Below are positions 55,801-61,849 of a stretch of 64,000 bases of DNA, piece by piece (the stretch's first letter is position 1; the number at the start of each line of letters is the position of its first letter). Origin of the DNA: Apostichopus japonicus (taxonomy: Eukaryota; Echinodermata; Holothuroidea; Aspidochirotida; Stichopodidae); NCBI RefSeq assembly GCF_037975245.1, contig NC_092567.1:23962376-24026375 (forward strand), in the 5' to 3' direction. Below the pieces are notes generated by a model. That model saw nothing but the letters and a program-made list of their open reading frames with translations, had not been told where the DNA came from and did not search any database. The translations under genes and the position numbers were made by a program.

Positions 55801-57561
55801 ATCGGTGTGGAGTGGCAACGGAGTGCAGCGTGCAAGATCACAGGGTTCCTGGGCGTTCTTTCCTCAGAGTTATCCATATATACTCTCAGCGTCATAACGC
55901 TGGAGCGGTTCTACACCTTGAAATACGCCCTCTATTCAAAGCGATTGAAACTGAAAGGAGCTGTCATTATCATGGGGTTCGGATGGCTGTTTGCACTGGT
56001 CATGGCCTCGCTGCCTCTAAGCTTTGTCAGTCAGTACGTCACAGTGGTTTGCCTGCCGATGGACGTCCAAGAAAACGTGGCTCGCATCGCTGTTCTCTGC
56101 GTCATCATCCTCAACGCAACGTCTTTTATAGTGATCATGTGTTGTTATGCAAGCATATATTATTCAATTCAAGGATCGAGTGCATGGAACTCAAAGGATT
56201 CCTTGATCGCGAAACGTATGTCCATATTAGTCTTTACAGATTTTGCATGTTGGGCGCCTGTTGTCTTCTTTGCAATAACTGCTATATTCGACGTGCAACT
56301 GATCTCCTTATACGGTGCTAAAGTGCTCACCGTCTTTGTCCTCCCGGTCAACTCGTGTGCAAATCCTTTCCTGTATACGCTGCTGACGAAACAGTTTAAA
56401 TCCGATTGCAAGACCATCGGCAGGAAGATCTGGGGCATGATCTGCCAAAGGAGGCACCCTCGGCCCTCTATCACCATCGGAAATCAGGTCAACGGCAATG
56501 AGAACTTTGACAGAGTGGTACCACTGAATGGCAACCCCTACTTACAGAGGTACGACAACATGCCGGTATCAGATGGCGGTCCCAACAGTGGGGATCTTGA
56601 AGAAGGATGCCCCCAAGGGCCGTCACCGTCCCAGTATGACGCCACCGAAAACGGTGCCAAGGTCTCCGCCGAGCGGGACGGCCACGGTAACTACCTGGAC
56701 CTCATGGCGTGTCCGGACCTAGATATCATCCGCAGGGGATCGGGCTCTCCCCTATTAGAGAGACACGATGGCTCTTTCAGGCCATCGCAATTTAGTTCCG
56801 GCCGGGTCAAGTCCAAGAGGAAGAAGTTTTTGATTCCATTTCTGTCGTGGCGAGGCGACCACAGATTTAACAGGACTTATTCCAATAAAGACTGGGACGG
56901 TAGCTCTTTACGGAACAATAAGCAAATGGTAAGAAGAAGTGTATCCATGTCAGAGGGTATGTTGGCTTCGAAGCAACTAGGTCAAGCAGACCCCGGCCCC
57001 GAATCCAAAGGGAACATCTCAACAACTCCTGAATCCTCATCGGAGGGAAGGTCGGGGGACATCAGCGTATCTGCTTGCTCTCGTCCAAAGTCCCCCCCTC
57101 AGGTGCTGAATCAGACCCCTCAGAGATCTCCGGAACACAGAAGCAATCGCAGCCCGGTCCACCTGTGGATTCCGAGATCCCCTCTCTCGAAGAAACCCAA
57201 AGCCGGGACGGACGGGAAGGAGCTGACCACGAACAGCGAGAACACGACAGAGTTCAGCCTGACAGAGTTCGAGGAGCAAGAGTCCGATTCGACGCATCAC
57301 CACGAGAGTCAAACAGAGCAGGAAGATACCTCGGAACTGACAAGTTCTCTACTGCAGGAAAATAATAACGGGATCAACTGTAGAAAACAGGAATCGCCGA
57401 AACACGGACAGGAGAGTAACAAACATGGAAACCTCTCATCAATTCTAGAGAGATTGCAAGGAGAAGAGGAGGAAGAGCAGGATACATCTGAATCATCGAC
57501 TAAACTGCTCGGTCAAAGTGAACAATTATCGACTCAATTGCCAAAGGAAAGCCTCGTTTAA
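1377..57561 (+). CDS. LGR: Type B leucine-rich-repeat GPCR (LGR2/bursicon-receptor-like; LGR4/5/6 family), whole spliced gene
   Basis: Plasma-membrane receptor with a large LRR ectodomain that binds a protein ligand and a rhodopsin-type 7TM domain. I joined 14 exons: 1377-1612, 35996-36067, 39217-39288, 39739-39816, 46878-47093, 47526-47669, 48642-48710, 48875-48946, 49383-49448, 49988-50131, 51190-51261, 53951-54198, 54482-54670 and 55559-57561. All introns are GT-AG and phases agree throughout, giving 1226 residues. Order: signal peptide (1 to about 20), LRRNT cysteines (28-53), about 16 LRRs (79 to about 450), YAYHCC cap, hinge with PGPFVPC (559-565), TM1-7 (about 576-834) and tail (840-1226). 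Sixteen LRRs argue for type B rather than type A hormone receptors, which have about nine. Family knowledge: type B ligands are R-spondins (vertebrates) or bursicon (insects); which applies here is not visible. The junction across the 34-kb intron 1 is the least secure step. Confidence 0.93.
5974..6083. repeat. 12-bp minisatellite
   Basis: About nine head-to-tail copies of a 12-bp unit, cattttggatgg, with point variants (tactttgggtgg and others) and one 11-bp copy. It ends about 100 bp before the inverted-repeat element at 6189. Confidence 0.85.
6189..6568 (-). mobile_element. hAT-like MITE, full length, 8-bp target duplication
   Basis: A 380-bp element with inverted ends (cataggcgtagga on the left, its complement on the right), flanked on both sides by the same 8 bases, AGTATTTG (6181-6188 and 6569-6576). 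An 8-bp duplication and short inverted ends with no coding capacity fit a non-autonomous hAT-type element. Two truncated relatives lie at 22439 and 26129 in the opposite orientation; strand is given relative to those copies. Confidence 0.8.
8408..8596. repeat. Tandem duplication, 93-bp period
   Basis: Two adjacent copies of about 93 bp starting atgagtgtacaagtacaa, both containing gaactcccccatgata and ctaagcatgatctac. Small differences between copies suggest a moderately old event. Confidence 0.85.
10164..10255. repeat. 13-bp minisatellite
   Basis: About seven copies of tagtttgtacaca with substitutions. The period is not a multiple of three, so the minus-strand frame over it is a repeat artefact rich in Cys, Thr and Tyr. 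Confidence 0.85.
14033..14097. repeat. G-rich minisatellite
   Basis: Short repeats of gagggcgggagggtgt type on the + strand, with closely spaced G runs. Confidence 0.7.
14932..14993. repeat. TA-rich microsatellite
   Basis: Runs of TA and TATC units (tatatatctatatatatc), interrupted. Confidence 0.8.
16139..16474 (+). mobile_element. TTAA-flanked MITE, copy A
   Basis: Begins aggcattgaagact and ends agtcttcactccct followed by TTAA at 16475-16478; the left TTAA is lost. The interior shares ccgcgtgc, gctacaaaatgca and gcaagctgtgtgtgtat with copies at 33527 and 47826. It has no coding capacity. Inverted ends plus TTAA suggest a piggyBac-type non-autonomous element. Confidence 0.75.
17196..17290 (+). 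repeat. Dispersed repeat, copy 1
   Basis: About 95 bp starting tctgaatttgatgtaaac and ending tttggtagcc, with gattttggttgtccaaacag inside. It closely matches 26011-26094. Related ggttgtcc/aacag fragments occur near 9145, 16990 and 25735. Family not recognised. Confidence 0.65.
19655..19965. mobile_element. MITE with 17-bp inverted ends and TAA target duplication
   Basis: The left end aggcccggtcacacta is mirrored by tagtgtgaccgggcct on the right. TAA flanks both sides (19652-19654 and 19966-19968). A 3-bp TAA duplication with GC-rich inverted ends fits the PIF/Harbinger type. The interior also has mirrored atcggaat/attccgat stretches, and there is no open frame. Confidence 0.75.
22439..22732 (+). 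mobile_element. Truncated relative of the 380-bp hAT-like MITE
   Basis: Starts caggcgtaggagcccaattt and runs through gtaacgacttgcccg and aacatacaatcatttgc as in the complete element, but stops after ttctttcagta. The last part and second inverted end are missing. Confidence 0.75.
26011..26094 (+). repeat. Dispersed repeat, copy 2
   Basis: Matches 17196-17290: same start tctgaatttgatgtaaac and same core gattttggttgtcc. It lies about 35 bp before the truncated MITE at 26129. Confidence 0.65.
26129..26443 (+). mobile_element. Truncated relative of the 380-bp hAT-like MITE
   Basis: Starts cataggcgtaggagcccaat and extends further than the 22439 copy, to agcatattgcct, but lacks the final G/C-rich end and second inverted end. 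Differences from the other copies are scattered. Confidence 0.75.
28027..28944 (+). mobile_element. Solo LTR of a retrotransposon
   Basis: A 918-bp segment beginning TGTCACGAAC and ending GTTGTGACA, short inverted ends of the classic TG...CA kind. The same 5 bases, GACAG, flank it at 28022-28026 and 28945-28949. A TATA box (TATATAAG, 28330-28337) sits inside, as expected for an LTR promoter. No gag or pol coding sequence and no second LTR lie nearby, so the internal part was probably lost by recombination between LTRs. It is more GC-rich than its surroundings. Superfamily (Gypsy, BEL or Copia) cannot be decided. Confidence 0.8.
28330..28337 (+). promoter_or_regulatory. TATA box of the solo LTR
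   Basis: TATATAAG about 300 bp into the LTR, followed by a purine-rich leader (gaagagatattttcgg). This is inferred to be the former retrotransposon promoter; it points in the same direction as the LGR gene, upstream of exon 2. Confidence 0.5.
31284..31667. mobile_element. hAT-like MITE (CAGTGG ends)
   Basis: Left end CAGTGGCGGAGCTAGGGG and right end reading CAGTGGGGGAGC on the other strand, 384 bp apart. The flanking 8-mers CCTACTGC and CTTATCGC agree at five of eight positions, the others being transitions, compatible with a decayed 8-bp duplication. CAGTGGCGG ends are typical of hAT elements. Confidence 0.55.
31792..32118. repeat. 88-bp tandem repeat, nearly four copies
   Basis: Units start tttttccctcaaatt at 31792, 31880, 31968 and 32056, exactly 88 bp apart and nearly identical (one g/t change seen in the third). 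The last copy stops at ttctgttatcaaca. Such uniformity implies recent expansion or ongoing homogenisation. Confidence 0.92.
33527..33874 (+). mobile_element. TTAA-flanked MITE, copy B
   Basis: TTAA at 33523-33526 and 33875-33878 flank inverted ends aggcattgaagactcg and tgagtcttcacaccct. It is 348 bp long and shares its interior with copies A and C. There is no open frame. Confidence 0.8.
35227..35773. mobile_element. Inverted-repeat element just upstream of exon 2
   Basis: The left end (gtgcttacactagatccgga then tcagatc) matches the complement of the right end (gatctgatccgaatctagtg then taaaggcac) over about 27 positions with few differences. The interior contains several ggatcagatcc words. 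About 545 bp, with no coding frame. Target duplication not resolved. It ends about 220 bp before the exon 2 acceptor. Confidence 0.65.
35996..36067 (+). CDS. LGR: LGR exon 2: LRR 1
   Basis: A 72-nt exon encoding one 24-residue repeat, [16 protein letters not shown] then KGLNNVKEL. The acceptor is ttgcag ending at 35995 and the donor GTGAGT begins at 36068. It starts with the last base of a split codon and ends with two bases (CT) of the next, the phase used by all LRR exons here. It joins exon 1 to restore an L-D-F-S-H-N strand and asparagine ladder. Confidence 0.88.
36068..39216. other. Intron 2 (3149 bp)
   Basis: GTGAGT to tttcag. AT-rich with homopolymer runs; a C run lies at about 37626-37637. 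No exon or complete mobile element recognised. Confidence 0.6.
39217..39288 (+). CDS. LGR: LGR exon 3: LRR 2
   Basis: A 72-nt exon encoding [16 protein letters not shown] then AGLSSVSS. The acceptor is tttcag and the donor GTAAGT begins at 39289. The L-x-L-x-x-N core and F-x-G-L turn are typical of LGR repeats. Phase matches exons 2 and 4. Confidence 0.88.
39289..39738. other. Intron 3 (450 bp)
   Basis: GTAAGT to cacag. Nothing notable seen inside. Confidence 0.65.
39739..39816 (+). CDS. LGR: LGR exon 4: LRR 3 (26-residue repeat)
   Basis: A 78-nt exon, six bases longer than the standard unit but still a multiple of three. It encodes [15 protein letters not shown] followed by [10 protein letters not shown]. 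The acceptor is ttcacag and the donor GTAAGT begins at 39817. The two extra residues fall near the repeat boundary, and the N in the ladder is kept. Confidence 0.85.
40943..41142. repeat. Tandem duplication, 97-bp period
   Basis: Two copies starting tgaaatgtcaccatccagaa at 40943 and 41040. Both contain ttattcttaattaga and gtgttttgacc. Confidence 0.85.
41617..41676. repeat. Purine-rich AAGGAATAG minisatellite
   Basis: Repeats of agaaggaa and ggaatagaa on the + strand, followed by a T run. Confidence 0.75.
43699..43748. repeat. TA microsatellite
   Basis: Almost pure TA repeat with a few interruptions. Confidence 0.9.
43820..43929. repeat. TA/TATC microsatellite
   Basis: TATATC then long TA runs. 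A spurious Tyr/Ile-rich frame on the minus strand comes from this tract. Confidence 0.9.
45312..45352 (+). promoter_or_regulatory. Candidate TATA/initiator core promoter in intron 4
   Basis: TATATATA at 45312-45319 followed by TCAGT (45348-45352), with the initiator A at 45350. The spacing is slightly long for the first T but fits the later part of the box. The local sequence is more GC-balanced than the rest of the intron. It could start a shorter LGR transcript from exon 5, or be part of an old element. Motif evidence only. Confidence 0.3.
46878..47093 (+). CDS. LGR: LGR exon 5: LRRs 4-6 fused in one exon
   Basis: A 216-nt exon, exactly three 72-nt units, with no internal intron. Repeats read [41 protein letters not shown] and [20 protein letters not shown]. 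The acceptor is tttgcag ending at 46877 and the donor GTAAGT begins at 47094. The first repeat has S-C in place of the ladder asparagine. Confidence 0.92.
47094..47525. other. Intron 5 (432 bp)
   Basis: GTAAGT to ttcag. It was checked for the two LRRs present here in vertebrate LGR5 but absent from this protein; none found. A G run lies at 47202-47212. Confidence 0.65.
47526..47669 (+). CDS. LGR: LGR exon 6: LRRs 7-8
   Basis: A 144-nt exon, exactly two units: [20 protein letters not shown] and [19 protein letters not shown]. These correspond in pattern to the NNIRSIP.. and NPIQFVG.. repeats of vertebrate LGR5. The acceptor is ttcag at 47525 and the donor GTAAGT at 47670. Confidence 0.92.
47670..48641. 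other. Intron 6 (972 bp)
   Basis: GTAAGT to tacag. Nearly 40 percent of it is TTAA-MITE copy C; a G-rich patch precedes that element. Confidence 0.65.
47826..48204 (-). mobile_element. TTAA-flanked MITE, copy C (inverted)
   Basis: TTAA at 47822-47825 and 48205-48208 flank ends aggcattgaagactcg and cgagtcttcaatacct. The interior is the reverse complement of copies A and B (cagaaaatacacacacagct, aaccgc...). 379 bp, noncoding, inside intron 6. Confidence 0.82.
48642..48710 (+). CDS. LGR: LGR exon 7: LRR 9 with LPDLTGT signature
   Basis: A 69-nt exon. It carries [19 protein letters not shown], which matches the irregular 23-residue repeat with the FPDLTGT motif of type B LGRs. This fixes the register against the family. 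The acceptor is tcctacag and the donor GTAAGT at 48711. Confidence 0.92.
48875..48946 (+). CDS. LGR: LGR exon 8: LRR 10
   Basis: A 72-nt exon encoding [15 protein letters not shown] then [11 protein letters not shown] cysteine (DFC) sits where the vertebrate LGR5 repeat also has one (TVC). The acceptor is ttaccag and the donor GTGAGT at 48947. It has a potential N-glycosylation site (NIT). Confidence 0.92.
48947..49382. other. Intron 8 (436 bp)
   Basis: GTGAGT to ggcag. A T-rich tract precedes the acceptor; nothing else notable. Confidence 0.65.
49383..49448 (+). CDS. LGR: LGR exon 9: LRR 11 (short, 22 residues)
   Basis: A 66-nt exon encoding [20 protein letters not shown] then VTL. The equivalent LGR5 repeat is also short and has a cysteine before the last strand. 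The acceptor is a T-rich tract ending ttggcag and the donor GTGAG at 49449. Confidence 0.92.
49449..49987. other. Intron 9 (539 bp) with G-rich repeat
   Basis: GTGAG to ccag. It holds a G-rich imperfect repeat (gatgggagggg type) at about 49870-49921 and a C-rich patch at about 49664-49716. Confidence 0.65.
49988..50131 (+). CDS. LGR: LGR exon 10: LRRs 12-13
   Basis: A 144-nt exon encoding [20 protein letters not shown] and [20 protein letters not shown]. The acceptor is tttttttccag and the donor GTGAGT at 50132. There is one more full repeat in this stretch than in vertebrate LGR5, judged from memory of that family. NSS is a possible glycosylation site. Confidence 0.92.
50132..51189. other. 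Intron 10 (1058 bp)
   Basis: GTGAGT to tatag. The main content is a duplicated 150-bp segment, listed separately. Confidence 0.65.
50659..50985. repeat. Duplicated segment, 178-bp period
   Basis: Two copies (about 50659-50808 and 50837-50985) sharing aaaaattgaaatcaaagat, gagggcgctgttttcattca and gcgctgtaacatatct. A short palindrome cagcgctg is in each. Confidence 0.85.
51190..51261 (+). CDS. LGR: LGR exon 11: LRR 14
   Basis: A 72-nt exon encoding [16 protein letters not shown] then IPLQYLHSL, a near-textbook repeat. The acceptor is tttgtatag, with little C in its tract, and the donor GTGAGT at 51262. Confidence 0.92.
51741..51950. repeat. Tandem duplication with GGGTTATG words
   Basis: Two copies about 95-111 bp apart, each with agtgggttatgggtgggtta followed by gtcatgctgtgatagtagaa and gattaaatgtttcct. 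The GGGTTATG words resemble but are not telomere repeats. Confidence 0.8.
53261..53910. repeat. Pyrimidine minisatellite (CCTTCCTCACCCTCATTCAAC)
   Basis: About 650 bp of imperfect units of roughly 11-24 bp built from cccttcctcaccctcattca, almost free of G on the + strand. It stays open in more than one frame, giving long false frames rich in Pro, Ser and His. It ends about 40 bp before the exon 12 acceptor, so it may act as an extended polypyrimidine tract. Confidence 0.92.
53951..54198 (+). CDS. LGR: LGR exon 12: LRRs 15-16 and C-terminal cysteine cap
   Basis: A 248-nt exon. It begins with [20 protein letters not shown], then the irregular last repeat [19 protein letters not shown], then the cap [10 protein letters not shown] that matches the YAYQCC motif of LGR hinges. 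It ends PEY with one base of the tyrosine codon before the donor GTAGGT at 54199, so the phase changes here from two carried bases to one. The acceptor lies directly after a 650-bp pyrimidine minisatellite. Confidence 0.92.
54482..54670 (+). CDS. LGR: LGR exon 13: hinge region
   Basis: A 189-nt exon encoding an acidic, low-conservation hinge ([20 protein letters not shown] and onward) that ends NITCHPEPG. Two possible N-glycosylation sites, NHS and NIT. The acceptor is ttccaatag and the donor GTTAGT at 54671. It joins exon 14 to give the family motif PGPFVPC just before TM1. A degenerate copy of the exon end and donor lies 181 bp downstream. Confidence 0.9.
54671..55558. other. Intron 13 (888 bp)
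   Basis: GTTAGT to aacag. It begins with the duplicated exon-end segment and a G-rich stretch (54715-54780); the remainder is AT-rich. Confidence 0.65.
54802..54890 (+). pseudogene. Degenerate copy of the end of exon 13 and its donor
   Basis: The stretch ggatacc...agttacaacatcacctgtca, a C run, agcctg then gttagtgacc parallels the true exon end at 54621-54680 (ggatact...cttataacatcacctgccac, cccgagcccg, gttagtgaat) at a spacing of 181 bp. The copy keeps a GTTAGT donor at 54861 but has a 14-base C run, so it is not part of the gene model. Confidence 0.7.
55559..57561 (+). CDS. LGR: LGR exon 14: seven-transmembrane domain and long cytoplasmic tail
   Basis: A 2003-nt terminal exon, residues 560-1226, ending in TAA at 57559-57561. 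After GPFVPC come TM1 with GNVTV (N589), TM2 with LACAD (613-617), TM3 starting at C651 and ending in ERF (675-677, the DRY position), TM4 (693-715), C724 in loop 2 for the conserved disulphide, TM5 (734-758), TM6 with [10 protein letters not shown] and TM7 with NSCANPFLY (824-832). The tail of about 385 residues is rich in Ser, Pro, Gln and acidic residues with a run of glutamates near the end. Having 7TM and tail in one exon is normal for LGR genes. A GTG codon at 55567 opens the longest frame but is not a start; the exon begins at the acceptor aacag. Confidence 0.97.
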
Positions 57562-58071
57562 GAGAAGAACTAGACCTGAAGTAGACCAAAATTAAAACAC
57601 TTGCCTTGTTGAATTTGTCCGACGAGTGACTATTTAAATAAGTCGGTGAAACTAATATCTCAATTAATTTATGATATCAAATATAGCACCAAGTTTATTC
57701 TATGAAATGTCACAAAACAGCATTTTGCACTGAGATAAAAGTCTGTGATGTATGATTTAAATTTGTGGGTGGCTTATAAGTTTTGTTCCTGAAATTTCAT
57801 CCTCTCCCTCTCCATTATTTTGTCTAAATATAAAAAGATAGGGGCTTCTAAATTGAATAGGAGCAAATTGCAAACATGGGTATTGTAATTACCCGACAGT
57901 TTACACCAAGAATGCTGAACTCTAAATAGTTAAATTCAAATAGTAAATCAAATTTTCAAAATTGTGGACAAACTTTCTTTCTTTGTCATATCTAATGAAC
58001 CTTCAGTATTCAAGCTTCTGCCCTACAACTTTAAGGGAACTTTAGTATGAAATAGTTTCAAAACTTTTTGT

Positions 58072-58077
58072 AATAAA
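58072..58077 (+). terminator. Candidate poly(A) signal
   Basis: First AATAAA found downstream, about 510 bp after the LGR stop codon. A motif match only; other AATAAA copies occur further on. Confidence 0.4.
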
Positions 58078-59298
58078 CAGAATCACGGTCAAATCTCCTT
58101 ACTTTCATGTGGAAATAAGTGTTGGGGAACAATCAGAGTTGAATTGTACGCTAAAAATTTCCAAAAGATTTGAAGTACTTATATATATGTTACTACGCAT
58201 GGAAATGGAGTACTCTGTACTCCTTGATTAAACAGTGAGTTTTATCCATTAATCTTAAGAAACATGAAATTTGAGTATTTGTCATTTATGTCCGTAAAAA
58301 AATCAGTGCAGTAACAATGTTTGGCATTAACCAATCCATTCACCTTGCCTTCAATATATTTATCATATTATCATGTACTTTATATACATTTTTACCAAAT
58401 AATTCCATCCATATTTTATTATTATTATTATTATTTTCAGAGTACAAAGGAGTACTCATTTTCTGAAATTAGAAATGATGTATGCTGTGTTTTGTAAATA
58501 TATTTTATTCTGTTTCTATGAGACAACCATACAACTTAAACATCTTGCAGGTTTAACTGTGATAGTTCAACTCTCCATGGATAAGGTTCAAACTAGTGGT
58601 CTACTTTGGCAATTTAAACTGATTTATTCGAAAAATGTTATCCATAAAATGCGAATGCACCCCAGCTGGGTGGGGTGTGATAACCTATATAATCCATTCT
58701 CCTACTTAACACCCATCTGTACATCTGTCAAAAGTGATGATGTATTGGTTAAACCCTTTCCTTCCTTATAAGTAATGAGACCAATAGGACTCTCCAGTGA
58801 TTCCATATATGGATAGCGCCCTCTGTTAGATAGCGCCCTCTATGATTTGTCATATATGTGCGTACAGATATCTGAATCTCATCGGAACACCACGCTCACT
58901 AGCGTGCGAGCACACCGGATAAAAGTTTATAGGGACAGGCTGGGTGATTGACTTATTCAAGTTGACAAACATTTGAGAAATTTGGCCAAACAAAAACGTG
59001 CTTAGAAAACACAAGTATAAGGTGCTTTAAAAAAAATTAGTCTACCTGGAAAGTTGTGTTACAAAGGATGAGTATGATGGAAATTGTGACTGCAACTTGT
59101 CTAGTTTCAAGGAACTAGATAACACTGATTTATGGCAGTGGCCTCTGTTACTTTATGTCATGACTGGAAAGCACCATTGATTTTGTAAAAGTAGACATTA
59201 CAAAGAACTATATTTATATGTTGTAAAACTATGTTTTTATGGTGGCTTGAACCCTCTGACAAAACCAGACCATATCTTTCCCTTTTACAGAGTCCACC

Positions 59299-59529
59299 GA
59301 ATATATTATCTAATATTACAATCAGGTCTTTAGTCAACATTTTTTAGATTTTAGTTTTAATAAAAATATTCTTTGACAAGATTGCCAACTACTAGAGATC
59401 TTTGGTATTTAAGAATATATTATCTAATATTACAATCAGGTCTTTAGTCAATAATTTTTAGATTTTAGTTTTAATAAAAATATTCTTTGACAAGAATGCC
59501 AACTACTAGAGATCTTTGGTATTTAAGAA
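59299..59529. repeat. Tandem duplication, 114-bp period
   Basis: Two near-identical copies starting gaatatattatctaatatta at 59299 and 59413, both ending gatctttggtatttaagaat. Only a few differences, so recent. Confidence 0.92.
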
Positions 59530-61849
59530 TTGTTTTTTTCTGTTTATGAAAATCAGTTTTCTTACTTTGACAGACAAATTATATCAATAAATATATATTT
59601 GAAAGGTTCACGATTGGTGTTCTAGGAAAATTTCATTAAATTTGAAATAGTTCAAAGGTATATGGCAAAGACAATGAAGGTGAAGGAAGAGGTGAAAACT
59701 CATTTCTTTGACATTTTAAGCAGTTTTAATGTTTAAACAAAGTCTAAAAAGTTAAATTGACATTCCTGGGGCTGTAGTTAATTACTGAATACAAAATGCT
59801 GGAAATTATTATTTTACATCTTTAGGTCAACCCCCCCACATCCTTATATTATTTATTATTGCAAAGTTTATGAATTATTCAAAGTTTTGATGGTATTTTG
59901 TTATTGCATCTGGCAACCGACAGCATAGTGAATGATGTCATCACATCAATTCAGCTGATGTTTTTCATTTGTCTATATCATATTTAACTCACTTTAATGA
60001 GTAGAGGAAAAAAAAAACAACATTGCTACCAGAAAGTTTATTTTGATGAAATTCTAAATTTGGAAAACCTTATACTTTCCAAATGTATCAAGGAGAATTC
60101 AACCAGAAGACTATAATGAGAAAGTTAAAGATTGTGGAGAATTCATATGCAGGGTTGAATGGGGTGGGGGTGGGGGGTGGGTATAGCCAGTCCAAATAGC
60201 TTCCATTCAATCAACTATATCTTGAAGTTATGGAAAATATATTGAGATTGGGTTTTCAATTAGCAGTTTGGAATAATTTTCTTTTAATATCAGTGTCAAA
60301 TTGTCTGCCATTAGAAAAATCTCTTTAAGATTAACTTTTGGTAAAAAATTGTGTAAGGAGTGAAGAGTAAAATAATTGTTGGTTATTATGATATCTGTGC
60401 TAATGTTTGTGTATTCTCCGTCATTCTACATCACGTTAATTATTGTCAAATCTTACTCATTAAAGAGAGAAAAGTCCTGGTCGTTTGTGACTTGTATAAC
60501 TGTTATAATATGCAACTGATATGAATTTGTGTTTTTTTGTACAAGAAAAACAACAATTAAATAACTTGATTGTAAATATATAAACAAAATGACAAATTGA
60601 AAAATCATCAACTAGTTTTCTATTTCTTTTGTTTCATTGAAAAGAGAATTTAAATCCAGGGATCAAAAACTTCCCACCCATATTATAGACAGCAAACCAT
60701 CTACGGTGTTCATGATTTTATCGCAGACACAAAGAGTCAAGTCAGGTTCCAATCATTTCAATGTTCAGCTGGTTTCTAAAGATTGGACTGCCACACAGAT
60801 TACATTAACTGACTGAATCTTCCTTGGGCAAGAGTAAATTTCTTTTCAGGGGTCGAGCCTTTAGTTAGTGACTTGAATGAATCAGGTAGACAAATGACTT
60901 CAACTGCTTAATTTTAATCTAGCAATTTCAACTGTGTTCAGGATTTTGTGCCATTTCCTTGCAAATTCAGATGAGGAAAAATATAATGGTGCCATGGTTT
61001 CGTGATTCAGTAGTGTATGCTAACACAAATCAGGACCTTTAGTGATTTGATGTGGAAATTAATTGAAAACCTTGCATACAATGCTCTTGTAGTTAGTAAG
61101 GTCTGTCCACATGCCAAGCTTTTTATCTTTGGATTTAATTGCCATTACAAGGCTTTCACAACTTTTTGAACCAATGTTGACCTACAATGACATTTGAACT
61201 CAATGAAATCAACAGGGTTTCCCTTATTGGTTGGATCTGCATATCGAGCATGACATTCATTGAAAATTTTACTTCTGAACTTTGATGTCATGAAAGTTTG
61301 CAAGTTTTTCAGACCTTTTTACCTCAGGTAACCTCAGATGACCTTAGACCTCTGTGAAAAGCAACAGGGTTATTGTATTCACTAAGGTGAATACACATAC
61401 TGAAGTTGAAGTTCATTCAAGCTTTCCTTTGAAGTTGACAAAGTTTTACGACTTTGACCTCTGGTGACCTCAAATGAAAAATTTGACCTGAATGTAAAAC
61501 AATAGGGTATTGTACTATTTAAGGTGGAGTCACATACTGAGAATTTCATCCAAACTTTTGAAGTAAAATCCATATACATATACACACACGCTATCATATA
61601 GATTCCTTTTGAATTCGGCAAGCAATTTATCAACAAAACCAGGATAGAAATGGGGTACATGATGAGGGTGGGGTGTGGTAGAGAGAGCCTTACTTAGAAG
61701 AATTTGTAAACTCAAATCTAGGAAACAAACACAACTTCTCAAAAGGAATTCTGGTACTATAAGCTGGTTCCTGTTACTTAAATATAAACCTTGCATGTGT
61801 ATAGTACAATACCTGGTCATTTCCTCAAACATTCTTAGGGTTTAAGCAT

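Larger units (their letters stand above)
57562..61847. other. 3' UTR and downstream DNA
   Basis: No supported gene. Possible poly(A) signals lie at 58072 and further at 59359. It contains a 114-bp tandem duplication and, at about 58816-58847, two copies of a tagcgccctct word. The transcript end is not determined. Confidence 0.55.

Noticed and set aside
55812-56321. 169-codon frame overlapping exon 14
   Set aside because: Alternate-frame shadow of the 7TM coding sequence.
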